This document shows, one piece after another, positions 1 to 7,883 of a stretch of 64,000 nt of DNA (positions are counted from its first letter, which is position 1; each line of letters begins with the position of its first letter). The notes beneath the pieces are model-generated. The model did no database searches, had not been told where the DNA came from, and saw only the letters and a list, made by a program, of their open reading frames with translations. The translations under genes were made by a program, and so were the position numbers. Source of the stretch: Chryseobacterium sp. G0162 (lineage in GTDB: Bacteria > Bacteroidota > Bacteroidia > Flavobacteriales > Weeksellaceae); assembly GCF_003815715.1 (NCBI RefSeq), contig NZ_CP033922.1, forward strand, positions 1,240,001-1,304,000, written 5' to 3'.

Positions 1-1
1 G

Positions 2-175
2 ATTGGTGATTTTGGTAAAGGGGTTACACTTACCATCAATAATTTAAAAAGTGATGGTTTTCAGGATGTGGAGACAAAGATATATCCGGAGATGCGCCAT
101 GAGATTTTAAATGAGGAAATACGGGAACAGGTGCTGAGTGAAATTTATGATTGGATGTTGAAACATTGTAAATAA
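2..175 (+). CDS. C-terminal end of an alpha/beta hydrolase (lysophospholipase / monoacylglycerol lipase-like), 5' partial
   Basis: The frame is open from the window edge and gives 57 residues before a TAA stop. The tail contains YPEMRHEILNE followed by a helix ending in YDWMLKHCK. This matches the end of serine aminopeptidase S33 / monoacylglycerol lipase proteins, where the His of RHE is the third member of the Ser-Asp-His triad. The nucleophile and acid lie outside the window, so substrate and exact family cannot be settled. The reading frame ends cleanly, so only the left side is missing because of the window edge. Confidence 0.7.
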   Translation: MGDFGKGVTLTINNLKSDGFQDVETKIYPEMRHEILNEEIREQVLSEIYDWMLKHCK

Positions 176-191
176 GGTTCTTACTGTTTTT

Positions 192-400
192 TTCTTGTTA
201 TACTTTTGTCTTGAAACAAAAGTATACAAAAGTTCAAGACTGGAATCATCCGCTAAAAATTTAAATATATTCCTAAAATTCCCAAACTCGCATGGATCAT
301 TTAATGTAGATTCGATTCAATGGACCAGCCATGCTCAGACAGTGGGAATTTTTTAACGGATTATATTGAAATTTTCTTAACACTCCTAATTCCTAGGTCG
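192..400. repeat. Gene-free stretch with a hairpin-forming, possibly bistable repeat
   Basis: The 276 bases between the hydrolase and the LytTR gene hold no ORF. At 199-226 an 11-bp perfect stem (TATACTTTTGT with ACAAAAGTATA) encloses CTTGAA. That loop sequence, extended to GTCTTGAA at 208-215, is also complementary to TTCAAGAC at 233-240, so two mutually exclusive hairpins can be drawn. From memory, closely similar text (ACAAAAGTTCAAGACTGG and what follows) recurs between genes in Chryseobacterium genomes. The remainder to about 400 looks like the tail of that element. No function can be read from it. Confidence 0.55.
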
Positions 401-451
401 ATTAAGAAATACAACCTACTTACCAAAGTAGTGAACAAGTATTCAATCTTC

Positions 452-1156
452 TTACCTGCCACTACTTTCAATCCATTCTGAGAAAGGTTTTCGGTAGGTC
501 TCTCCTACTGTCACGAAGTCCTGGTTTCTCATCTGGATCCGGTTTCCATCGACAACTTTGATTTTATCGGTAGCAATAATGTAAGACCTGTGAATTCGCA
601 TAAATCTGTTTTCCGGGAGTTTCTCTAGAATATCTTTCATATTTTCTAATACCATCACTTTATCATTGATCGTGTGAATTCTGATATAATCTTTTAACCC
701 TTCAATATAAATGACCTCATCAAAAGCAATTTTGTAATACTTCCGGTCTGCCCGTACAAAAAGGTGTTCTGTTTGTGGTTCAGGAATAAAAGCCTGCTGC
801 CATTGTATAAATTTCTGTACCCCCTGATAAAAGCGGTTAAAAGTAATAGGTTTCAGTAAAAAATCGACTACATGAAAATCAAAAGCCTCCAAAGCATATT
901 CAGCATACGCAGTGGTTACGATGAAATTATGGTTTTTATTGAACATCTTCATCATTTCAATACCCGTCAGCTCAGGCATCTGAATATCAATAAAGATAAG
1001 ATCTATACTTTCTGAACCCAGTAATTTCATCACTTCATATACATCACTTCCTGCATATACGATGTTTAACAGATCAGTTTTTAAGGCATAATCATTCAAA
1101 AGCCTTACCGCAAAGGGTTCATCATCAAGGATAATACAATTGATCTTTTGTTTCAT
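452..1156 (-). CDS. LytTR-family response regulator
   Basis: A two-domain regulator of 234 residues. The receiver domain (about 1-120) has the acidic pair D11/D12 in ILDDEP, the phosphoacceptor D57 in FIDIQMP, T81/T82 and K102 in LLKP. The LytTR DNA-binding domain (about 130-234) shows the typical core FVRADRKYYKI, IRIHTINDK and RFMRIHRSYII. Such proteins bind paired direct repeats upstream of target promoters. The start codon overlaps the stop of the upstream kinase gene by 4 bases, so the two are co-translated and certainly form a pair. A candidate target is the divergent outer-membrane receptor gene at 2319, whose upstream region carries two LytTR-like repeats. The call is secure; the regulon is inference. 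Confidence 0.95.
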   Translation of the reverse strand: MKQKINCIILDDEPFAVRLLNDYALKTDLLNIVYAGSDVYEVMKLLGSESIDLIFIDIQMPELTGIEMMKMFNKNHNFIVTTAYAEYALEAFDFHVVDFLLKPITFNRFYQGVQKFIQWQQAFIPEPQTEHLFVRADRKYYKIAFDEVIYIEGLKDYIRIHTINDKVMVLENMKDILEKLPENRFMRIHRSYIIATDKIKVVDGNRIQMRNQDFVTVGETYRKPFSEWIESSGR

Positions 1157-2175
1157 GAAAGTTGAATTTGTATAGATGCTTTAAATTTATTTTCAAGTCG
1201 GATGGTTTCCAGTGTATATCTACTGTGATACAGCATATCTAATCTGTTTTTAAGATTATCCAGCCCAATGCCCCCCAGTTTATCTGTTTTTTTATTTCCT
1301 ATAGAGTTGATGACTTCAAAATTCAGACTCTTTTCATCGGTAATAATACTGATTTCAATTGGGTTTTGCTCAGAATAGGTTCCATGTTTCAACGCATTTT
1401 CTACCAATGGGGATAGAATGTAGGGAGCTATTCTTCGTTTTTCATCTTTAATTCCTGAGTGCCATTTTACAATATTATTTTCATAATGCCTTAACTCTTC
1501 CAATTCTATATAGGCTTTTATATAATCAAGTTCTTCAGACAGGGCAATATGATCTTTCTGGGCTTCATAGGTAGTAAAACGCATGATATTGCTGAGTTTT
1601 TCAATAGCCGAAAGAGATTCCGGAGATTGAAAATGAACCATTGAATAAATATTGTTGAGGGTATTAAAAATAAAATGCGGATTGATCTGTGCTTTAAGAA
1701 ATTTGATTTCTGTATTTTTCTGTTCTTCCAAAATCACTTTATTATATTCTAAAAGTCTTATCACATGGATGATCAGCCATAAAAATGAGCTAAAAATAAT
1801 TGGTTTGCTGCTGTAAGCAAGATTGTCCAGAAGATAGCTTCCTAACACAGGATTTGTATAATTCACCTGTCCCAGCCACCAGTCTGTTATAATCTGTTCT
1901 ACTACAAAACGGGCTAATGCAAAGAACAGAAAAGTAATGATAATTCCTAACAATAGCTTTATCCATTTAAAATCAGTGAAGATTCTTGGCATCACAACAC
2001 CATAATTAAAATAAAAGGTCAAAACAAAGACTACAGCATAGGTTTTAAGGAATAAATCCAGCTCCGGCATTTCGAAAGAAAGCGGTTTACCAATCAGCAT
2101 AAAGTACAGGATCAGCAACCAAAATAAGATGTGGAGCCCAATTTCTGTCTTTTTATTCAGATATAGTTTTCCCAT
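1153..2175 (-). CDS. LytS/YehU-type sensor histidine kinase (His_kinase family)
   Basis: A membrane kinase of 340 residues. Four hydrophobic segments lie at about 11-30, 45-62, 72-92 and 124-142, with almost no periplasmic domain. After these comes the family's phosphoacceptor region, INPHFIFNTLNNI, with H167 as the likely phosphorylated histidine. The ATP-binding part has the N-box PLVENALKHG and the G-box GGIGLDNLKNRL. With so little extracytoplasmic sequence the signal is probably sensed in or at the membrane. It is the first gene of a two-gene operon with the LytTR regulator and is divergent from the receptor gene at 2319. Confidence 0.95.
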   Translation of the reverse strand: MGKLYLNKKTEIGLHILFWLLILYFMLIGKPLSFEMPELDLFLKTYAVVFVLTFYFNYGVVMPRIFTDFKWIKLLLGIIITFLFFALARFVVEQIITDWWLGQVNYTNPVLGSYLLDNLAYSSKPIIFSSFLWLIIHVIRLLEYNKVILEEQKNTEIKFLKAQINPHFIFNTLNNIYSMVHFQSPESLSAIEKLSNIMRFTTYEAQKDHIALSEELDYIKAYIELEELRHYENNIVKWHSGIKDEKRRIAPYILSPLVENALKHGTYSEQNPIEISIITDEKSLNFEVINSIGNKKTDKLGGIGLDNLKNRLDMLYHSRYTLETIRLENKFKASIQIQLS

Positions 2176-2233
2176 ATGGGTTATTATTTTTTTGTAAAAA
2201 TAGGTTTTTATGGAAAAGCCTCACACCGGGTTT

Positions 2234-2265
2234 GTCGACAAAATACGGAGGAACGTCGATAAAAT
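2234..2265. promoter_or_regulatory. Candidate LytTR operator: two direct repeats 21 bp apart
   Basis: GTCGACAAAAT at 2234-2244 is followed by GTCGATAAAAT at 2255-2265. The two agree at 10 of 11 positions and start 21 bp apart, two helical turns, the spacing known for LytTR regulators such as AgrA and AlgR. The pair lies between the divergent kinase/regulator operon and the receptor gene. It sits about 24 bp upstream of a weak -7 box (CAGTTTTG, 2289-2296), where an activator would contact polymerase. Confidence 0.55.
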
Positions 2266-2318
2266 TGGTTTCAGCTGGCTCAAAGCTGCAGTTTTGCTGA
2301 AAAATTAAGACAAAGATT

Positions 2319-4484
2319 ATGAAAACTTTACTTCTTCCAGCAATACTTCTTTTATTCCTAAATACAATGAATGCTCAGGAAAAAGAAACCACCAATGAAA
2401 CCTCTTTAGAAACAGTTGTCATACAAAAGCAGAAAAAAATCATTGAAAGAAAGGTGGACCGCCTGATTTATAATGTTGAAAATTCTACAGCCTCAACGGG
2501 TGGTAATGCTTTGGATGCTTTAAAATCTGCTCCTATGGTAAGGGTACAAAATGAAACGATTTCCATTGTGGGTAAAGGTGAAGTGTTGATTATGATTGAT
2601 GACCGTCTTCAAAAAATTCCGGCAAGTGAAGTAGCTACTTTTCTGAAAACAATTCCTTCAGATAATATTAAAAGTATTGAGGTGATTACTTCTCCACCGG
2701 CAAAATATGAAGCTGAAGGAAACAATGGTATCATCAATATCAAACTTAAAACAGCTAAAAGCAATTCATGGAACGCCAGTTTAGGAACTAATTATACCCA
2801 AAGGTTTTATGCAGGAAACAGCGTACAGGGAATGTTTAATTATAATCATGGGAAACTTTCACTACAGTCTTCCGTATATATGGAACAGCAAAAACTCCGC
2901 TCCAGTTCTCAAACCAACACGTATTACCAAAATGAATTATGGTCTATGGATACACAGGGGATCAGTAAAAATAAAAACCTGGGGATCAGTTTAGGCGTAG
3001 ATTACAAAATCACAGACCGATGGACAACCGGATTAAAATACCTGGGTAGTTTCACTTCGGAAACTGGCTCAAGCTCACCGCTTACTTCAAGAATAAGTTA
3101 TCAAAATTCGCAGCCTACCTCATTTATTTCTTCTGATACCCAATCTTCCAACAAACCGAATATTAATAGTTTGAATTGGTTTAACACCATAAAAATGGAC
3201 AGTGCAGCAACTGTACTTACCACAGATTTTGATTTTTTTGAATATAAAAAAGATGATGCAAGAGATTTCTACGGCAGCGAACTTGATGCCAAAATGCAGA
3301 TGCTTCCCGGCTCCTATTTTTCAGCATTGAATTCAAATGTGAATAAAATTCGTAACTATTCAGGAAAAGCTGATCTGGAGACCAAACTTCTCTGGGCAGA
3401 TCTTAATTTCGGTGGTCGTTTCTCTTTCACCCGCACTGACAATAATTTTTTAGCATACGATAAAGAAACCGGTCCGGCTCTTCTGAATACCGATCAATCC
3501 AATACATTTATTTACAAGGAATATAATGAAGCTTTATATTTTTCATTGAGCCGAAAATTCAACAGTCAGTGGGAAGCTAAACTGGGATTACGAGCAGAAG
3601 CTACTCAAACAATTGGGTTTTCTGAAAACCGCAACCAGACTGATAAAAATGATTATATCAAATTGTTTCCCACAGCCTATCTTACTTATACTGCGAACAA
3701 TAATCATTCTTTTTCACTGACTTACAACAGAAGGATCAGACGTCCGGATTTTGATTATCTGAATCCGTTTGTTGTGAGAACCAGTCCGTTTTATTATTCT
3801 GAAGGCAACCCTTATCTGAAACCTTCAATTATTGATAACCTTGAGCTCTCCTATATCAAAGGACAAAAATGGACTTCTTCATTGTATTTTTCCAAAGTTT
3901 CAGATTTCGGACAGGCATTATCTATATTGAATCCCGAAACCAATGTTACCAGAAATACTCCTATAAATTATGCAGATACTTATCAGATTGGCTTTTCAAC
4001 CTCTTATAATTTCAGCGCTATAAAATGGTGGAACAGCTTTTCAGGATTTAATGTTAATTACCAGAACGTAAAATCCAAAGTTCCTTACACAGCTTCTATT
4101 GATGGCTATAATGCTTACCTGTACAGCAATAATGACTTTATTCTTAACAAGAAAAAAACAATTTTAGTAAGTGTTAATTATGGATTACAGCTTCCAGGCA
4201 GATATCAGATCTTTCATATTTCCACGATGAATATTTTGGATGTGACTGTAAAAGTACTATGTCTTGACAAAAAGTTCTCCATATCTCTTACCGGAACTGA
4301 TCTTCTGAACAGCCAAAGACCTTTGATCTCCTATCAGTCTAATGGTATTGAAACCAATTTCAGAAATAATAATTATACAAGAGGATTCCGGCTTTCATTG
4401 AGCTATAGATTCGGGAATAATGATCTTAAATCTAAGGATAGAAATTTTGGAAATGAAGAGGAAAGAAACAGGATGAATCAATAA
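2319..4484 (+). CDS. TonB-dependent receptor-like outer-membrane beta-barrel protein
   Basis: A 721-residue outer-membrane protein with a signal peptide ending near NAQEKE. A plug-like domain follows (about 30-150) with the typical stretches NALDALKSAPMV, GKGEVLIMIDD and SIEVITSPPAKYEAEGNNG. The rest is a beta-barrel rich in aromatic and Asn/Thr strands, closing with FRLSLSYRFG. It resembles the outer-membrane beta-barrel family of Bacteroidota that usually carries an N-terminal carboxypeptidase-regulatory-like domain. Here that domain is absent, and the plug begins right after the signal peptide. The substrate is unknown. Position and upstream repeats suggest control by the neighbouring LytTR system. 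Confidence 0.85.
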   Translation: MKTLLLPAILLLFLNTMNAQEKETTNETSLETVVIQKQKKIIERKVDRLIYNVENSTASTGGNALDALKSAPMVRVQNETISIVGKGEVLIMIDDRLQKIPASEVATFLKTIPSDNIKSIEVITSPPAKYEAEGNNGIINIKLKTAKSNSWNASLGTNYTQRFYAGNSVQGMFNYNHGKLSLQSSVYMEQQKLRSSSQTNTYYQNELWSMDTQGISKNKNLGISLGVDYKITDRWTTGLKYLGSFTSETGSSSPLTSRISYQNSQPTSFISSDTQSSNKPNINSLNWFNTIKMDSAATVLTTDFDFFEYKKDDARDFYGSELDAKMQMLPGSYFSALNSNVNKIRNYSGKADLETKLLWADLNFGGRFSFTRTDNNFLAYDKETGPALLNTDQSNTFIYKEYNEALYFSLSRKFNSQWEAKLGLRAEATQTIGFSENRNQTDKNDYIKLFPTAYLTYTANNNHSFSLTYNRRIRRPDFDYLNPFVVRTSPFYYSEGNPYLKPSIIDNLELSYIKGQKWTSSLYFSKVSDFGQALSILNPETNVTRNTPINYADTYQIGFSTSYNFSAIKWWNSFSGFNVNYQNVKSKVPYTASIDGYNAYLYSNNDFILNKKKTILVSVNYGLQLPGRYQIFHISTMNILDVTVKVLCLDKKFSISLTGTDLLNSQRPLISYQSNGIETNFRNNNYTRGFRLSLSYRFGNNDLKSKDRNFGNEEERNRMNQ

Positions 4485-4666
4485 GTTTATTTTTTATTAG
4501 TTTTTAATTCTAATGAGATTCTCACAGGTTACACAGGTGCCTAAGTATTCTTTTACCTGCCTCTTCTGCAAAATCTGTGAGAGTTTTTTATTGCTAACAT
4601 TCTAGCCGGCTTGTTTTCAAAAGGAATTCCTAAATTAGAACGCTGGAAAAACTAAAATCAAACACC

Positions 4667-5185
4667 ATGACGATAGAAGAACTTTTTAAAGACAAAGCTA
4701 CCAAAGCCAAGGAAAAAACAGAAATCATCAGCCAATGGATCATTGACACTTCATTACCTACAGATGAACTCATCGCTTTTGCCGAGAAATCAAAAGATCC
4801 GATAAAGGGAACCTGTATAGAAGCCATGGAATATGCCACCAAGCAAAATCCTGACCTGGCAGATGAAACCGTATTTGCATTTGTTACCAATACCCTTACT
4901 GAGAAAGCCCCCAAAATAAAATGGGAAAGCGCCAAAGTAATTGGTAATACAGCTCAACGATTCCCTGATAATCTGGAGCTGGCTATCAGTAATTTGATCG
5001 CAAACACAGAACATGAAGGAATTGTTGTCCGTTGGAGTGCCGCATTTGCATTAGGAGAAATTCTGAAGCTGAAAACACCTCACAACAAGACTCTTCTTCC
5101 GGCCCTTGAGAACATGAGCGAGAAAGAGGAAAAGAACAGCATCAAGAAAATTTATCTGGATGCCATAAAAAAAACGAAGAAATAA
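4667..5185 (+). CDS. HEAT-repeat protein
   Basis: A cytoplasmic all-helical protein of 172 residues without signal peptide. Repeating helix pairs (IKGTCIEAMEYATK, IKWESAKVIGNTAQRFP, VVRWSAAFALGEILKLK) are typical of HEAT or PBS-lyase-type repeats, which form curved protein-binding scaffolds. No catalytic residues are visible. It stands alone, followed by a strong hairpin terminator. The partner is unknown. The function is therefore limited to probable protein-protein interaction. Confidence 0.75.
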   Translation: MTIEELFKDKATKAKEKTEIISQWIIDTSLPTDELIAFAEKSKDPIKGTCIEAMEYATKQNPDLADETVFAFVTNTLTEKAPKIKWESAKVIGNTAQRFPDNLELAISNLIANTEHEGIVVRWSAAFALGEILKLKTPHNKTLLPALENMSEKEEKNSIKKIYLDAIKKTKK

Positions 5186-5206
5186 TATTTAAAATTGATA
5201 AACATA

Positions 5207-5242
5207 AAAATCCTGGAGTTTATATCCAGGATTTTGTTTTTT
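5207..5242. terminator. Intrinsic terminator after the HEAT-repeat gene
   Basis: A perfect 10-bp stem (AAAATCCTGG with CCAGGATTTT) with a 9-base loop is followed by GTTTTTT. The A-rich left arm lets it also work for the convergent ABC-F gene. Confidence 0.8.
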
Positions 5243-5316
5243 AGGTTTGGGCTAAAGTCCATTGAAATTTGACATTTTATTTTAAAGCGGGCTAAAGCCC
5301 GCTGCTATTGAATTTA
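5243..5316 (+). repeat. Dispersed double-hairpin repeat, copy A
   Basis: A first arm GGGCTAAAGTCC is followed after about 27 bases by a second, stronger stem AGCGGGCT-AA-AGCCCGCT and then GCTATTGAATTT. The same order, spacing and flanks occur at 30218 and 43581, all in the same orientation. It lies between convergent genes. Confidence 0.75.
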
Positions 5317-5337
5317 TAAAATATTAATATCATATTA

Positions 5338-5412
5338 TCTCTCGCAGATTTTTCAGATCAAGCAGAGAAAAAAATCATACATAAACATCTGTAAAATCTG
5401 TGTAATCTGTGG
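5338..5412. repeat. Imperfect inverted repeat of CAGATT / AATCTG words
   Basis: CGCAGATTTTTCAGATCAAG on the left and TGTAAAATCTGTGTAATCTG on the right form a long, gapped inverted repeat. Related decayed text occurs around 4515-4585 and 43530-43570. Such sequences are frequent between genes in flavobacteria (from memory). No function is evident. Confidence 0.5.
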
Positions 5413-5420
5413 GAAACAAA

Positions 5421-7010
5421 TTATTTCAGCATTACTTCCTTACCAATTCCTATCTCTTCCAGAAAAACTTCATCATGTGAGATCACCATCAGCGTTCCAT
5501 GATAATCCTTAATAGAATTGGTCAGAATTTCTACATTCTGCAAATCCAGATTATTGGTAGGTTCGTCAAGGATCATCATATCCGGAGTTTTATTGCTGAT
5601 GGAAAGTCCGCACAGCAGTAACCTCAGGCGTTCTCCACCGCTTAAAATCCCACATTTTTTATCCCAGGTTTCTTTACTGAATAAAAACCTTGCAAGCAAT
5701 GTCTTCACCTCCGATTCTTGTAATGCACTATCATTAAAGGTTTGTACAAAATCATAAACTGTCAGATCATTATCAATCAATGAATATTCCTGATCGATAT
5801 AAATGCTGTTGAATTCAGCTCTGCTGATGTTTCCCGTTGAAGGCGAAATATTTCCCAGCAAAAGTTTTATCAAAGTGGTTTTTCCTGAGCCATTGAAACC
5901 CTTAATTGAAATTCGGTCACCACTTCGCACTTCAAAATCAAGATTTTCTTTCCAGAGCTTTTCTTCACCATAGCTAAAGTTAATATCCTCCGCTGTAATT
6001 AAAATCTTCCCTGAATGTAACCCGGAATCATTGAAATTGACCTTCATCTGATCAGAATTTCTTACAGAAGAGCGCAATTCTCTCAAATCTCCTGAAATGC
6101 CACTGATCTTTTCTGTATGTACACTTTTCAGTTTTGAAGTATTTTTCTCCGCATTGTTCCGAAGGGTATTCATCATAATTCTGGCCACCCCGGATTTTTC
6201 CTGTTTCTGTTTTCCTCTGGCATCAAGCTTTTGTTTCCGCTCGATGGTTTCACGTTCTTTTTCTTTTGCTTTTTTCAAAGCCCGTTCTTTCGCATGAATA
6301 TCATTTTGTAAAGCTTCGTCTTCCACATCTTTCTGTTCTGCGTAGAAGTCATAATTTCCGCCGTAGGTCGCAATTCCCTGATTGCTTAATTCAAAAATTG
6401 TGTCTACAAGGTTCAGTAATGTACGGTCATGGCTTACAATGACAACAGTAGCACTCACTTTTTCAATAAGGTCATACAACAGTTTTCTTCCTTCCAAATC
6501 CAGATGATTTGTAGGTTCGTCCAAAATAATAACATCAGGCTGATTGATCTGAATTCCCGCAAGAAAAACTTTAGTCTTCTGGCCGCCGCTTAGTCCTTCT
6601 AATTTTTGGTTCAAATCAAAATCCTGAAGATTCCAATACTGTAATGCGCTTTGGCAACGCTCTTCAATATCCCAGTCGTCATTCAGAATTTCAAAATAGT
6701 GTTCATCCACTTCCCCACTCGTAATTTTTTCAAGTGCTAAAAGCTTTTGATCTATATTCAGGCACTCTGCGATGGTTAAATGATTAAAATTCCCGAACAT
6801 TTGGGGAACATAAAAAATGTTGCCCTGAATGTTTACAGTTCCCTCTAATGGCTGTTGTTCATTGGCTATTATTTTGAGCAGGGTAGATTTTCCCACGCCG
6901 TTGCTTCCTACCAAAGCAGATTTGGTATTCGATGATATTGTTAAGTTGATATGATTAAAAAGGAGGTCTCCTCCCGGAAACCCAAAGGATATATTTTGCA
7001 GTAAAATCAT
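5421..7010 (-). CDS. ABC-F family ATPase
   Basis: A soluble protein of 529 residues with two ABC domains and no membrane segments. Domain 1 has Walker A GSNGVGKST (about 35-43), signature LSGGQKTK and Walker B VIILDEPTNHLD. Domain 2 has Walker A GFNGSGKTT, signature LSGGERLR and MMILDEPTNNLD. A charged linker (about 230-305) joins them, as in ABC-F proteins that act on the ribosome in translation or antibiotic protection rather than in transport. I chose the ATG of MILLQNISFGFPGG because an ATP-binding domain begins there; the 13 residues before it look untranslated. A TATATTTG box sits at 7118-7125. It resembles uncharacterised Uup/EttA-like members; resistance is not shown. Confidence 0.9.
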   Translation of the reverse strand: MILLQNISFGFPGGDLLFNHINLTISSNTKSALVGSNGVGKSTLLKIIANEQQPLEGTVNIQGNIFYVPQMFGNFNHLTIAECLNIDQKLLALEKITSGEVDEHYFEILNDDWDIEERCQSALQYWNLQDFDLNQKLEGLSGGQKTKVFLAGIQINQPDVIILDEPTNHLDLEGRKLLYDLIEKVSATVVIVSHDRTLLNLVDTIFELSNQGIATYGGNYDFYAEQKDVEDEALQNDIHAKERALKKAKEKERETIERKQKLDARGKQKQEKSGVARIMMNTLRNNAEKNTSKLKSVHTEKISGISGDLRELRSSVRNSDQMKVNFNDSGLHSGKILITAEDINFSYGEEKLWKENLDFEVRSGDRISIKGFNGSGKTTLIKLLLGNISPSTGNISRAEFNSIYIDQEYSLIDNDLTVYDFVQTFNDSALQESEVKTLLARFLFSKETWDKKCGILSGGERLRLLLCGLSISNKTPDMMILDEPTNNLDLQNVEILTNSIKDYHGTLMVISHDEVFLEEIGIGKEVMLK

Positions 7011-7117
7011 GATTTCTTTCTTAATAAAGGTTAAACACCGGCAACTCATTGGTTACCGCTTCATTGAATCTGAAAGAAATTATATCCTACATGTCTGTAT
7101 TTATGGGTTTGAAAGAA

Positions 7118-7125
7118 CAAATATA
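7118..7125 (-). promoter_or_regulatory. Promoter -7 box of the ABC-F gene
   Basis: On the minus strand this reads TATATTTG, a full match to the Bacteroidota TAnnTTTG element. Confidence 0.55.
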
Positions 7126-7178
7126 GTATAAATACATGATTAAACACAAAAAGATTTTAATGAAAAATCAAAAATCCG

Positions 7179-7186
7179 TAACTTTG
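7179..7186 (+). promoter_or_regulatory. Promoter -7 box of hpt
   Basis: TAACTTTG matches TAnnTTTG and lies 19 bases before the hpt start, giving a leader of about 15 bases. Confidence 0.6.
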
Positions 7187-7205
7187 CCAACTACTAAAAA
7201 TTTTT

Positions 7206-7760
7206 ATGGAAAGTATTAAAGTTCACGACAAAACTTTCGTTCCTTATTTAAAGGATGCCGAAATTCAGGAAATTGTAAAAGAGACCGCATTAAGAATTTA
7301 TGAAGATTACAAAGACGAAGTTCCTGTTTTCATTGGTGTTTTGAATGGAGTTATCATGTTCTTCTCAGATCTTTTAAAATATTATCCTGGGGAATGCGAA
7401 ATCGCTTTCCTACAAATGAGTTCTTATGTAGGAACTGAATCTACAGGGATTGTTTACCAAAAAATGGAACTGACAAAAGACGTAAAAGACCGTCACATCA
7501 TTCTTGTAGAAGATATCGTTGACACAGGAAATACGGTTGAAAGTCTTTTCAAATATTTCCAGGAAACACAACGTCCTAAATCTGTAAAACTAGCAAGTTT
7601 CTTATTGAAACCTGAGATTTACAAGAAGGATTTCAAACTGGACTATATTGGAAAGGAAATTCCAAATAAATTTGTTCTTGGTTATGGATTGGATTATGAT
7701 GAATTGGGAAGAAACCTACCTAATTTGTACCAGTTAGAAGACGGACAAATCAATCATTAA
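7206..7760 (+). CDS. hpt: Hypoxanthine phosphoribosyltransferase
   Basis: This purine-salvage enzyme joins hypoxanthine (and often guanine) to PRPP to make IMP or GMP in the cytoplasm. The 184-residue length fits type I phosphoribosyltransferases of this group. The PRPP loop is IILVEDIVDTGNTVES, with the diagnostic acidic pair E/D before the DTG turn. FIGVLNGVIMFFSDLL forms the first loop region and LDYIGKEIPNKFVLGYGLDYDE the C-terminal base-binding part. It is followed by adk, so two nucleotide-metabolism genes and then obg lie in a row. An inverted repeat separates hpt from adk. Confidence 0.95.
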   Translation: MESIKVHDKTFVPYLKDAEIQEIVKETALRIYEDYKDEVPVFIGVLNGVIMFFSDLLKYYPGECEIAFLQMSSYVGTESTGIVYQKMELTKDVKDRHIILVEDIVDTGNTVESLFKYFQETQRPKSVKLASFLLKPEIYKKDFKLDYIGKEIPNKFVLGYGLDYDELGRNLPNLYQLEDGQINH

Positions 7761-7783
7761 ATGCCTATAGCTATCAGCTACTG

Positions 7784-7845
7784 GCTTTTAGCTTTAAATA
7801 TTAAATCGAAATAAAGTAAAATATTAACTAAATAAAGCTAAAAGC
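7784..7845. repeat. Inverted repeat between hpt and adk (possible terminator)
   Basis: GCTTTTAGCTTTA at 7784-7796 is perfectly complementary to TAAAGCTAAAAGC at 7833-7845, a 13-bp stem with a 36-base AT-rich loop. It is built from the iterated word AGCTAAAAGC. No U-tract follows, so read-through into adk is plausible. Confidence 0.6.
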
Positions 7846-7883
7846 AAGAAGCATCTGCGCATTGCCGGAAGCGAAACAACATT

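Noticed and set aside
4515..4590. Terminator after the receptor gene at 2319
   Set aside because: CACAGGTTACACAGG and TCTGTGAGAG words pair poorly and no clean T run follows. It resembles the CAGATT-word repeat instead.
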